Assembly (NCBI GenBank): GCA_036558005.1
Contig: DATBGO010000350.1
Span: 1 to 64,000, forward strand
Direction: 5' to 3'
Origin: DATBGO01 sp036558005
GTDB lineage: Bacteria; Actinomycetota; Actinomycetes; Streptosporangiales; Streptosporangiaceae
DNA: 64,000 nucleotides
Below are positions 23,719 through 31,963 of the stretch, one piece after another. The notes beneath the pieces were generated by a model. The model was not told the DNA's origin and ran no database searches. It worked only from the letters and a program-made list of their open reading frames with translations. Numbering within the stretch: the stretch's first letter is position 1; each line of letters opens with the position of its first letter. A program made the position numbers and the translations under genes.

Positions 23719-24583
23719 CCTTCTTCATGTCGCTGGCTCTCATCCGGATGAATGCGACCGAATCCTCCGGCGGGAGCGCGAGGGCCTGGAGATCCTCGAA
23801 GATTGCCTTGAACCGGGCGAGGTCGGTGTCATTCTCCAGTACCAGGCCGCCGGCCCTGCTCTCCAGGTAGACCAGATCACATGCGGCCGGATCATCGAAG
23901 CCGAGTATCGCGAACGATCCGCTCATTCCGGCGTGCCCGCCCGCGTCATACGCGATGACCTGGACCGTGACAGTGGCGTTATTCCCGGCGATCTTGGCGA
24001 TGTGGTCCAGCTGGTCGGCCATGACCTGGCGGCCGCCGACGGGCCGGCGCAGCACGGCCTCGTCGACGATGATCCACAGCCGGAGCGGGGGATCGCGGTC
24101 CAGCACGGACTGGCGGCTCATCCGGGCGGTGACCAGCCGCTGGATTTCCTCGGGGCTGGCGGCCCGCTCCCCGCGCTGCAGGGCGGCCCTGGCGTAGTCC
24201 TCGGTCTGCAGTAGTCCGGGCACCAGCATGCTCTCGTAGTTGACCAGGGTCTTGGCCTCGGACTCGAACGCGATGTAGGCCGCGTACGGCTGCGGCAGGT
24301 CGGCGAATTGCTGCAGCCACGCCTGCTCAGCGGACTGCCTGGTCAGCGCGCGCAGTTCGTCGCGCCCTGACTCGGTCACGCCGTACAGGCCGGCCAGCGT
24401 CATCAGCGTGCGCATCTGCGGCTTGGCTCGCGCGGCCTCGATGCGGTAGAGCGTCGCGGGGTCGATCCCGGTTCGCTCGCTGACCTCATCCCTGGTTAAT
24501 CCGGCGCCTACCCGGAGCCGGCGCAACTGCGAGGCGAGGCGACGCAGCCGCAGCGTGGGCGCGGGCTGTCGTCGCGGTGGCAT
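23702..24583 (-). CDS. Scr1/WhiJ-type HTH regulator with DUF5753-like C-terminus
   Basis: I start the protein at ATG 24583 (293 residues). The N-terminal XRE helix-turn-helix covers about residues 10-70 (LRRLRVGAGLTRDEVSERTGIDPATLYRIEAARAKPQ). The remainder (FESEAKTLVNYESMLVPGLLQTEDYARA, LWIIVDEAVLRRPVGG, VTVQVIAYDAGGHAGMSGSFAIL, LVYLES) is the DUF5753 ligand-like domain that pairs with DUF397 partners. No Shine-Dalgarno is seen; TATGCT lies six bases upstream, consistent with a leaderless mRNA. A longer open frame to 24814 is Arg/Pro-rich and rejected. With the DUF397 gene it forms a toxin-antitoxin-like or developmental regulatory pair. Confidence 0.88.
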   Translation of the reverse strand: MPPRRQPAPTLRLRRLASQLRRLRVGAGLTRDEVSERTGIDPATLYRIEAARAKPQMRTLMTLAGLYGVTESGRDELRALTRQSAEQAWLQQFADLPQPYAAYIAFESEAKTLVNYESMLVPGLLQTEDYARAALQRGERAASPEEIQRLVTARMSRQSVLDRDPPLRLWIIVDEAVLRRPVGGRQVMADQLDHIAKIAGNNATVTVQVIAYDAGGHAGMSGSFAILGFDDPAACDLVYLESRAGGLVLENDTDLARFKAIFEDLQALALPPEDSVAFIRMRASDMKKGAASE

Positions 24584-24597
24584 GGAAAGAGCATAGC

Positions 24598-24610
24598 GGA
24601 TTGCCAATCC
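24598..24610. promoter_or_regulatory. Palindrome upstream of the Scr1-like gene
   Basis: GGATTG-C-CAATCC is a perfect 6-1-6 inverted repeat. It lies just upstream of the TATGCT hexamer of the Scr1-like gene (minus strand), inside what would be the -10/-35 spacer, so it is a plausible autoregulatory operator. Confidence 0.4.
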
Positions 24611-24850
24611 CCAACGGTGTTCGCAAGACTGCGTTGTCATATGCATTGAAACAGCCCATCCGGAATAGAAGCGGGCTCCGAACGCGGGGCAAAGCCAGGG
24701 GCGCGGGCCGGAAAGCAAACGTAAAAGTGGGGCTCCGTGCCGACCGGCGTCGTCCCCTGGCAGGCCCGCTCGTGATAAAAGCTTCCGGGTAGGGATGCCA
24801 GATCCTGAACGCATAGTGTCGCGTTACCGACGAGAAAGGGGAATAGGTGA

Positions 24851-25108
24851 GTGAGGCGGGCAACACGTGAGCATCCGCGCGACCCGGATTTAGCGGCCTG
24901 GAAGAGGGCTATCCAGCTGCGATTAGAGCATCCGCGCTGGGTCGTCCTCTGGCTCTCGCAACTCGGCTGCTATCGCGCCTATCCGCACTTCCGGCTGAAA
25001 GGCGGCGCGCCGTACGTCAGCGCGCCGGCCGCAGAGGATCTGGTCAGCCTGATGGACGAGGCCGAGCAAGCCAGCAAGCCGCAGTCACCACGCGGCCAGC
25101 AGGCGTAG
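24851..25108 (+). CDS. Small conserved-type protein divergent from the Scr1-like gene
   Basis: The 85-residue protein (DPDLAAWKRAIQLRLEHPRWVVLWLSQLGCYRAYPHF...APAAEDLVSLMDEAEQA) resembles short actinomycete proteins often found near Scr1/DUF397 pairs, in which a helical segment is followed by a small beta core. I know of no function. GTG 24851 is used; GTG 24847 is in another frame. It is transcribed divergently from the HTH gene across about 270 bases of AT-richer DNA, so it may be a regulatory target. Confidence 0.6.
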   Translation: MRRATREHPRDPDLAAWKRAIQLRLEHPRWVVLWLSQLGCYRAYPHFRLKGGAPYVSAPAAEDLVSLMDEAEQASKPQSPRGQQA

Positions 25109-25222
25109 CGCCCGCGGCCGGCCTTTGGTGCCGCAATGACTGACTCCCAGCCGGCGCCTGGCAGTTCGCTGCCCACCGTGGCCTGCCCAGGGGCGGGCCG
25201 GCTTTGGCCGGCTGGCCACCGG

Positions 25223-28200
25223 CTAACTGGTGCCCTGGAGCCGGACGTTGTACACGCGGGCCTCGTAGCTGCCCGAACTGTCCCTCGGCAGCCTGGTGAA
25301 CCAGATCAGCGCGTAGCGGCCGTGCGCCGGGCTGGCGGGGTGCAACTGGACCTGGCCGGTCGCGCCCGCCGCCTGCGCCACCGGGCGCAGCTGCGACAGC
25401 GAGGGCGACGGCCCTACCCGCAGCTGCAAGCTGGCGTCGGTGGCGCTGCCGAGTGAGAGCCTGGCCGCGGTGATCGTCACCGGCTGGCCCATGTCGATGA
25501 GCAGGCCAGTGCCAGGCTTGAGGTTCCCGAACCGGGCGCTGGTGTACCAGGCGGTGTGCCAGGCCGTGCCTGGCGTGGCGTCGATGGCCAGCCGGGCGGT
25601 CTGGCCGCCCTGCGCGTCCCCGTAGGGGTCGAACACAGCCGCCCTGGCCGGGTGCAATGACTGCGGCGGGCCGCCGTGGTTCGCGGCCGGGCCGCTGTGA
25701 TGGGTGCCCGGGGCCGCGGCGGGCGGGGCCGCGGCGCGCAGGCTGCTGTCTTTGGCCGGGCTCCCCGACTGGCCGAACGCCCAGCCGATGAGCACGCTGG
25801 CGACCAGCGCCAGCAACAGCAGGATGATCCGGGCTGGCCGGGCCGCGCCTGGCGGCAGTTCCGGCAGCCTGGAACGGAGGGCGGGGCCTTTGAGCGCGGC
25901 CCGCGCTCGTTTCGTGCCCGCGTCAAGTGCGGTCATGGTCCTGGCCGACCCGGCGCCGAGCGCCACGCTGGCCCGCTTCGATCCGGTGCCGAGCGCGGCG
26001 CGAGTCCGGCTGGCCTGACCGCCGAGCGCCGTGCTGGTCCGCCTGGACCCGCTGCCGAGTGCGGCGCCCGCCCGCTTCGAACCGCTGCCGAGTGCGGCGC
26101 CAGTCCGCATCGACCCGCTGCCGACCGCGGCACGGGCCCTGGCGGACCCGGTGCCGAGCCGGGACCGGGCCCGGGCCAGCGCCAGGGCGGCCGCGCTGGG
26201 GCCGGGGGGCGGGGCCGGCGGGCCGGGTTCTGCCACCAGCGTGGGTGCCGGGTCGCGGGCGGGCGGGTAGACAGGGACCGGCTCGGTCGGCGGCGTGTCC
26301 TGCGCGGCGGCGGGCTGCTCGTCGAAATCGGCGGGTTGCTCGTCGAGAGCGGAGGGCTGGTCATCGAGAGCGGGGAGCTGGTCATCGAAATCGGCGGCAG
26401 GGTCGCCCGGTACCGGTGCCGGGCCCGGCTCAGGCTCCGGGCCATGGTCGAAGGCGAAGAACTGCGCGCGGTCGTACTGCCCGGGAGCGGGCTCGCCCGG
26501 TGCGGGACCCGGCTGTTCCCGCGAGCCACGGCCACGCGGGAACAGCGGCATGCTGTCGTACAGCGGCCCGGCAGGCGGCCCGGCCGGCCCCTGGTCGACT
26601 GGCCACATCCAGTCCGGCATCAGGTCGAGCGGATCACCCGCCGGCTGTCCGGTGCCCGGCTGTCTGGTGCCCGGCTGTCTGGTGCCCGGCTGTCCGGTAA
26701 CTTGCTGTCCGGGCCCCGGCTGATCCGTCTCAGCCTGGTCTGCTTCGGGCTGACCGTCCTGCGGAGCCTGGCCTGCGGCTGGCTCGCCCGGGGCCTGCTG
26801 CGTCGTGCCGGAATCGGGCTCGCCCGGCGCGGTCGGGCCGGCTGGCGGCAGCAGCGTCGCGCGGGGATCGGTCGCGGCCGGGTCCGATCCGGCCAGCTGG
26901 CTGGCAGCCGCCGCGGCGGCTGCCTGCCCGGGTGAAACCTGTCCGGCTCCGGCGCGGCCAGCTGATCCGGGCTCGGTAGCACCGGGCCCGGCCGGCCAAG
27001 CTGCCGCCGGGTCCGCACCGGATGGCCCCGGCTCCGGCGCGGCTGGCGGGGTTGCCGGGACGGCGGGCAGGTCGGGGCGGGTCGACGGATCCGGGGAGTC
27101 CGCGGGGCGGCGGGTTCGGGCTGGGGCGGGCCGGGCGGAGCTGGGGCCGACCGCGGGCAGCGGGCGGGTGGCCGGGGGCGGCGGCGCGACAGCCTCGAAC
27201 GGCCGGGTGCTGCCGGCCAGCGAGCCGAGCGGCTCGGTATCCGGGGTCGGGTGGGCGATCGCGCCGAGCGCGACAGCGAGCCCGGCCGGGCTGAGGATGG
27301 CCGGGCCGTAGCTGTTGCCCTCGCCGAACATGGCCCGGCAGGTCAGCGCGTCGACGTCAGCGGAAATCCCGGCGCGCGCCTGCGCCGGGCTCACTGCACG
27401 GTCACCAGAACGCGCCGCCGCCGGCAGGCTCGTCTGCTCCTGGCCGGGCCACAAGCCGGTCAGAGCCGCGTAGAACAACCTGGCCAGGCCGCGAGTGTCA
27501 GCCGCACCCGGATCGTCCTCGGTGGCGCCGGACATCGCCGCCGCGGTGCTCAGCCCGCTCAGCTTCACTTCGCCCCACCGGTTGCGCCACACCTGGTCCG
27601 GGGTCAGGCACAGGTGCGAAAGCCCGGCCGCGTGCGCCACCGCGACCGCGCCCGCGACCTCCTCCAGGATCTCGGCGGCAGCCCGGGAATCCAGCGGGCC
27701 GGCCGCGACGATCTGATCAAGCCGGTCGCCGGATGGCCACTCGGTGACGATGTAACGCTGGTCGCCAGCGTTGTCGGCGTCGAAGATCTGGACCAGCCGC
27801 GGGTCGCTGAGCCTGGCCGCGGCGCGCGCGGCCGCGATCGCCGAGCCAGCCCGGGGGAACCCGGCGGCGAACATGCACACGGTGACAGAGCGGGCCAGCG
27901 ACCCGTCGGTCGCCTTCCACACCATGGCGCCGTCGTTCGCGCTGAGTTCCTCCTCCAGCCGGTACCGTCCCGCCAGCAACTCGCCAGCCGCCACCCGGCC
28001 CGTCTTCGGGGAAGCCCCCCCCGGGGATGCCTCCGCCGGGGAAGCCTCCGCCGGAGGAGCTTCGGCCGCGGGAGCGCTCGTTACCGGAGCGTCCTGAACG
28101 GGAGCGCCGGGGGTGGGGGGAGCGTCCGCCGGGTGAGTCGCCGCCGCGGGAGCGTCGGTGCCGGGGGCGGGTGGAGCGTCCGCCGGGTGAGTCGCCGCCG

Positions 28201-28765
28201 CTGGAGCGTCGGTGCCGGGGGCGGGGGTGCCCGCTGGGGCGGCGCCGGAGCTGGACGCGTCCGGCTTGGAAGCGCTGCGTGAGCGGGTGCCCGAGCGGGT
28301 GGTGCCGGTACGGGTGGCTGGTGCTTTGCGAGCGCTGGCGGCGGGACTGTCCTGCTTGGACGCGGCCGGCTTGGACGCGGCCTGCTTGGACGCGGCCTGC
28401 TTGGACGCAGCCGGCTTGCGGGTGGCCGGCTTGCGGGCAGGTGTCTTGCGGGCGGCTGGCTCAGCGGGAGCAGGCTTAGCGGCAGTTGGCTCGGCGGCAG
28501 CTGGCTCAGCAGCAGGCGGCTCAGCGGGGGACGGCTTGGACGCGGCTGGCTTGCGGGTGGCCGGCTTGCGGGCAGCCGGCTTGCGGGCAGCCGTGCTGCG
28601 AGTGCCTGTGCTACCCGAGCCAGTGCTACCCGAGCCAGTGCTGCCCGTGCCAGTGCTGCGAGAACTCGTGCGGCCCGCGGTTGTGCTGTTGCGCTGCGGC
28701 CGGTCCGCTCCGGTGTCGTCGGGGTTTTCTGGGCGCTGGCTGCCGTCGGCCGGTCCTGCTGTCAT
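25223..28765 (-). CDS. Large membrane-anchored pseudokinase with discoidin-like C-terminus
   Basis: I use ATG 28765 (1,180 residues), nine bases after GGGGAG; M25 and M1 of the longer frame (28846) are less likely. Order: a disordered Lys/Ala/Pro-rich region (about 1-250, histone-tail-like KPAARKPATRKPAAS); a protein-kinase-fold domain (about 255-445); a long Pro/Gly/Asp-rich linker; nine 11-residue repeats (about 863-965); one transmembrane helix (IILLLLALVASVLIGWAFG, about 975-995); and an extracellular F5/8-type C (discoidin)-like domain. The kinase motifs are broken: no GxGxxG, VAIK Lys replaced (VTVCMF), HRD replaced by HLCLTP, DFG by SGLS. The plan matches the pseudokinase usually encoded beside murJ in actinomycetes, which controls peptidoglycan synthesis through FHA proteins. 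No murJ is nearby. Confidence 0.8.
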   Translation of the reverse strand: MTAGPADGSQRPENPDDTGADRPQRNSTTAGRTSSRSTGTGSTGSGSTGSGSTGTRSTAARKPAARKPATRKPAASKPSPAEPPAAEPAAAEPTAAKPAPAEPAARKTPARKPATRKPAASKQAASKQAASKPAASKQDSPAASARKAPATRTGTTRSGTRSRSASKPDASSSGAAPAGTPAPGTDAPAAATHPADAPPAPGTDAPAAATHPADAPPTPGAPVQDAPVTSAPAAEAPPAEASPAEASPGGASPKTGRVAAGELLAGRYRLEEELSANDGAMVWKATDGSLARSVTVCMFAAGFPRAGSAIAAARAAARLSDPRLVQIFDADNAGDQRYIVTEWPSGDRLDQIVAAGPLDSRAAAEILEEVAGAVAVAHAAGLSHLCLTPDQVWRNRWGEVKLSGLSTAAAMSGATEDDPGAADTRGLARLFYAALTGLWPGQEQTSLPAAARSGDRAVSPAQARAGISADVDALTCRAMFGEGNSYGPAILSPAGLAVALGAIAHPTPDTEPLGSLAGSTRPFEAVAPPPPATRPLPAVGPSSARPAPARTRRPADSPDPSTRPDLPAVPATPPAAPEPGPSGADPAAAWPAGPGATEPGSAGRAGAGQVSPGQAAAAAAASQLAGSDPAATDPRATLLPPAGPTAPGEPDSGTTQQAPGEPAAGQAPQDGQPEADQAETDQPGPGQQVTGQPGTRQPGTRQPGTGQPAGDPLDLMPDWMWPVDQGPAGPPAGPLYDSMPLFPRGRGSREQPGPAPGEPAPGQYDRAQFFAFDHGPEPEPGPAPVPGDPAADFDDQLPALDDQPSALDEQPADFDEQPAAAQDTPPTEPVPVYPPARDPAPTLVAEPGPPAPPPGPSAAALALARARSRLGTGSARARAAVGSGSMRTGAALGSGSKRAGAALGSGSRRTSTALGGQASRTRAALGTGSKRASVALGAGSARTMTALDAGTKRARAALKGPALRSRLPELPPGAARPARIILLLLALVASVLIGWAFGQSGSPAKDSSLRAAAPPAAAPGTHHSGPAANHGGPPQSLHPARAAVFDPYGDAQGGQTARLAIDATPGTAWHTAWYTSARFGNLKPGTGLLIDMGQPVTITAARLSLGSATDASLQLRVGPSPSLSQLRPVAQAAGATGQVQLHPASPAHGRYALIWFTRLPRDSSGSYEARVYNVRLQGTS
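25870..26175 (-). repeat. 33-bp repeats encoding 11-residue juxtamembrane units
   Basis: About nine imperfect 33-base units encode the consensus AALGSGSKRAG (AALGSGSRRTS, TALGGQASRTR, AALGTGSKRAS, VALGAGSARTM, TALDAGTKRAR and so on). They lie on the cytoplasmic side, immediately before the transmembrane helix of the pseudokinase. Each unit places one or two Arg/Lys at a fixed position. Confidence 0.75.
28119..28226 (-). repeat. 54-bp direct repeat within the pseudokinase gene
   Basis: Two 54-base copies (28119-28172 and 28173-28226) differ at about two bases. They encode a duplicated 18-residue unit, APGTDAPAAATHPADAPP, in the N-terminal disordered region. The near-identity indicates recent duplication. 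Confidence 0.8.
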
Positions 28766-28989
28766 CACATCCATCTCCCCGTGCCCGACACGGCAAACCA
28801 CCGAGTCTGGCGCCGGAATCGCGGTCGAACGCCCTGTCTGTTTCAAGCGGATGAGTACCCGGCATGGTTCCGGCCGGCTGGCTGTCCGGCCTGATCGGCC
28901 GCGCGGCGTTCAAGGCCGCCGCCGCCGGGCACTCTAGGGTTGCACGGAGGCGCTGAGCTGTGAGCTTAGCCGGGCGGGAGGAGTGACCG

Positions 28990-30621
28990 GTGCAGGTGAA
29001 CGATCGGGCAGGACAGCAAGCTGCCCCGGCCGACCTGGTTGACGTCGCGAAACTCGTCACCGCCTACTACGAGTTGCATCCTGATCCGGCCGATCCCGGG
29101 CAGCAGGTCGCGTTCGGCACGTCCGGGCACCGCGGCTCGGCCCTCCGGTACTCCTTCAACGACGACCACATCGCCGCGACCACCCAGGCGATCTGCGAAT
29201 TCCGGGCCCGCAGCGGCACCACCGGGCCGCTGTTCCTCGGCCGGGACACCCACGCGCTGTCCGAGCCCGCCTTCGCCACCGCGCTGGAAGTGCTCGCCGC
29301 CAACGACGTGCAGGTGCTCATCGACAGCAGGAACGGCTACACCCCGACGCCCGCGCTGTCGCGCGCCATCCTCGGCTATAACGCCAGCCACACCGCTGAC
29401 CGCGCCGACGGCATCGTGGTCACCCCCTCGCACAACCCGCCCGAGGACGGCGGGTTCAAGTACAACCCGCCCGACGGCGGGCCGGCCAGCACCCAGATCA
29501 CCGCGGCGATCCAGGACCGGGCCAACGAGCTGCTGCAGGACGGGCTGGTGGAGATCAACCGGATCCGTTTCCCGCTCGCCCAGGCGACCGCCGGGCGGTA
29601 TGACTTCCTCGGCGAGTACGTCGCCGCGCTAGCCGAGGTGGTGGACCTGGAGGCGGTACGGGCCGCCGGGGTCCGGATCGGCGCTGACCCGCTCGGCGGC
29701 GCCAGCGTCGGCTACTGGGGCGAGATCGCCGACCGGTACGGGCTGGACCTGACCGTAGTGAACTCGCAGGTGGACCCCACGTTCCGGTTCATGACGCTGG
29801 ACTGGGACGGCCGGATCCGGATGGACTGTTCCTCGCCGTACGCGATGGCCTCGCTGATCGGCCGCAAGTCCGACTTCGCGATCGCGACCGGCAACGACAC
29901 CGACGCCGACCGGCACGGCATCGTGACCCCGGACGCCGGGCTGCTCAACCCCAACCACTACCTGGCCGCCGCGATCGACTACCTGTACCGGCACCGGCCG
30001 GGCTGGCCGGCCGCGGCGGCAGTCGGCAAGACCATGGTCAGCTCGGCCATCATCGACCGGGTCGCGCAGGCGGCCGGGCGGCGGCTGCTGGAAGTGCCGG
30101 TCGGGTTCAAGTGGTTCGTGCCTGGCCTGCTCGACGGCAGCGTCGCCTTCGGCGGCGAGGAAAGCGCCGGGGCGTCGTTCCTGCGCCGGGACGGGCAGGT
30201 CTGGACGACCGACAAGGACGGCATCATCCTGGCACTGCTCGCCGCCGAGATCACCGCCGTCACCGGCCGGACGCCGTCGGAGCACTACCGTGAGCTGACC
30301 GGCAAGCTCGGCGACCCGGCGTACGCGCGGATCGACGCGCCGGCCAGCCGGGACCAGAAAGCCGCCCTCGGCCGGCTGGACCCGGGCCAGGTCGGCATCA
30401 CCGAGCTGGCCGGGGAACCGGTGCAGAGCATGCTCACCACCGCGCCAGGGAACCGCGAGCCGCTCGGCGGCCTGAAGGTCGCCGCCGCGTCGGGCTGGTT
30501 CGCCGCCCGGCCTTCGGGCACCGAGGCGGTCTACAAGCTGTACGCCGAGTCGTTCCAGGGACCTCCGCACCTGGCCCGCATCCAGGACGAGGCACAGCAG
30601 ATCCTGGACGAGGTGCTGTAA
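28990..30621 (+). CDS. pgm: Phosphoglucomutase (alpha-D-glucose-phosphate specific)
   Basis: The 543-residue protein starts at GTG 28990, with GGGAGGAG eight bases upstream. It has the alpha-D-phosphohexomutase layout: FGTSGHRGSALRYSFN, the phosphoserine loop VVTPSHNPPEDGGFKYN, the metal loop GNDTDADRHGIV, the sugar-binding GGEESAGASFLRRDG and the phosphate-binding RPSGTEAVYKLYAESF near the end. It interconverts glucose-1-phosphate and glucose-6-phosphate, linking glycogen, trehalose and cell-wall sugar nucleotides with glycolysis. It is monocistronic and divergent from the pseudokinase gene across about 220 bases. Confidence 0.95.
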   Translation: MQVNDRAGQQAAPADLVDVAKLVTAYYELHPDPADPGQQVAFGTSGHRGSALRYSFNDDHIAATTQAICEFRARSGTTGPLFLGRDTHALSEPAFATALEVLAANDVQVLIDSRNGYTPTPALSRAILGYNASHTADRADGIVVTPSHNPPEDGGFKYNPPDGGPASTQITAAIQDRANELLQDGLVEINRIRFPLAQATAGRYDFLGEYVAALAEVVDLEAVRAAGVRIGADPLGGASVGYWGEIADRYGLDLTVVNSQVDPTFRFMTLDWDGRIRMDCSSPYAMASLIGRKSDFAIATGNDTDADRHGIVTPDAGLLNPNHYLAAAIDYLYRHRPGWPAAAAVGKTMVSSAIIDRVAQAAGRRLLEVPVGFKWFVPGLLDGSVAFGGEESAGASFLRRDGQVWTTDKDGIILALLAAEITAVTGRTPSEHYRELTGKLGDPAYARIDAPASRDQKAALGRLDPGQVGITELAGEPVQSMLTTAPGNREPLGGLKVAAASGWFAARPSGTEAVYKLYAESFQGPPHLARIQDEAQQILDEVL

Positions 30622-30637
30622 CCGCCGGGGCGGCCGG

Positions 30638-31822
30638 CTAGCCGATCGCCCGGACCGCGCGGCAGAGCTGGTCCAGTTCCCCGCCGGTGTTGTAGTAGTG
30701 CACCGAGGCCCGCACCACCTCGCTGAGCCCGCGCGCGGGCAGGTCATACCGGGCCGACGCGGCACCGGACGTGCTCACGTTGATGCGCTGCGCCGAAAGC
30801 TGTTGCTGCACCTGCCCGGCGGCGACCCCGTCGACCGTGAACGTGACGATCCCGCACTTGCGCCGGCCCAGGTCCCGCACGGTCACGCCGGGCAGCCCGG
30901 CCAGCTCGCCGCGCAGCCGCGCGGCCAGCTCGGTCACCCTGGCTTCGATCTCGGCCAGCCCGATCTCCAGCGCGTAGCTGACCGCCACCCCCAGCCCGAT
31001 CCGGCCCGCGACGCTGGACTCCCAGCTCTCGAACCGCCGCGCCCCCGGGCTAATCTCGAAGCTGTCCGGGCCGGTCCAGGTGGCCGACCACAGGTCGATG
31101 AACGGCGGTTCCAGCCGCCGCGCCAGCTCGGCCGACACGTACAGGAACCCGGTGCCGCGCGGCCCGCGCAGGAACTTCCTGCCGGTCGCGGACAGCATGT
31201 CGCAGCCCAGCTCGGTCACGTCCAGCGGCTGCTGCCCCGCCGACTGGCAGGCGTCGAGCAGGTAAGGCACCCCGGCATCGCGGGCGGCCTGGCCGATCTG
31301 CGCCGCCGGGTTGACCAGCCCGCCCTGGGTGGGGATGTGGGTGACCGCCACCAGCCGGGCCGGGCCTGGGCCGCTGGCCAGCCGCCGCCGCAGGTCGGCC
31401 ACGTCCAGCTGGCCGTCCTGGTCGTCACCGACGACCTCGACCACCGCCCCGGTTTTCCTGCTGGCCTGGAGGAACGCCAGCGCGTTCGATGCGTACTCGG
31501 CGCGCGAGGTGAGAATGCGGTCCCCGGCGCGCAGCGACATTGAGTAGAACGCCATGTCCCACGCCCGGGTAGCGTTCTCGACCAGGGCTATCTCAGCTGG
31601 ATCGCAGCTCAGCATCGCGGCGATCGCCGCGTAGGTGTGCCCGATCTCATCCGCGGCCTCCGCGGCGGCCTCGTACCCGCCGATCGCCGCCTCGCGCTCC
31701 AGGTGCCTGATCATCGCGCCCGTCACCGGGCGTGGCGGCAGCGCGGCGCCCGCGTTGTTGAAGTGCACGACCCGCGCGCAGCCGGGAGTGTCTTGCCGGG
31801 CCCGGTTTACATCGATCGTCAC
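30638..31822 (-). CDS. Class V aminotransferase-fold PLP enzyme (cysteine desulfurase-like)
   Basis: The 394-residue protein has the NifS/SufS-like fold: VVHFNNAGAALPPRPV near the N-terminus, the cofactor Asp/Gln segment LLDACQSAGQQPLDV and the PLP lysine in LSATGRKFLRGPRGTGFLY. The C-terminal domain (RKCGIVTFTVDG, INVSTSGAASARYDL, VVRASVHYYNT) follows. I see no clear conserved active-site Cys of a desulfurase, so it may instead be an isopenicillin-epimerase-like, EgtE-like or selenocysteine-lyase-like C-S or amine enzyme. The gene converges on pgm with a 16-base gap. Start: GTG 31822. Confidence 0.8.
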   Translation of the reverse strand: MTIDVNRARQDTPGCARVVHFNNAGAALPPRPVTGAMIRHLEREAAIGGYEAAAEAADEIGHTYAAIAAMLSCDPAEIALVENATRAWDMAFYSMSLRAGDRILTSRAEYASNALAFLQASRKTGAVVEVVGDDQDGQLDVADLRRRLASGPGPARLVAVTHIPTQGGLVNPAAQIGQAARDAGVPYLLDACQSAGQQPLDVTELGCDMLSATGRKFLRGPRGTGFLYVSAELARRLEPPFIDLWSATWTGPDSFEISPGARRFESWESSVAGRIGLGVAVSYALEIGLAEIEARVTELAARLRGELAGLPGVTVRDLGRRKCGIVTFTVDGVAAGQVQQQLSAQRINVSTSGAASARYDLPARGLSEVVRASVHYYNTGGELDQLCRAVRAIG

Positions 31823-31963
31823 CGGGGCAGCGTACGGCCCTGGCCGGCCGCCCGTCGCGCGCGGGGCCCGGCGAAATCTCCGGATTGTCTGCGCCCGCGA
31901 GCAGGACGTCTACCCTGGGGAGGCGTTGACGTTAGTGCTGAGACTGGTGAGGAGGACATCGGC

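Noticed and set aside
24584..24814. Longer N-terminus for the Scr1-like regulator
   Set aside because: The added residues are not regulator-like, and the HTH starts near the ATG at 24583.
25676..26935. A 419-codon plus-strand open frame opposite the pseudokinase gene
   Set aside because: It is a shadow of the repeat-rich region with no domain; the minus strand has the kinase, transmembrane and discoidin-like features.
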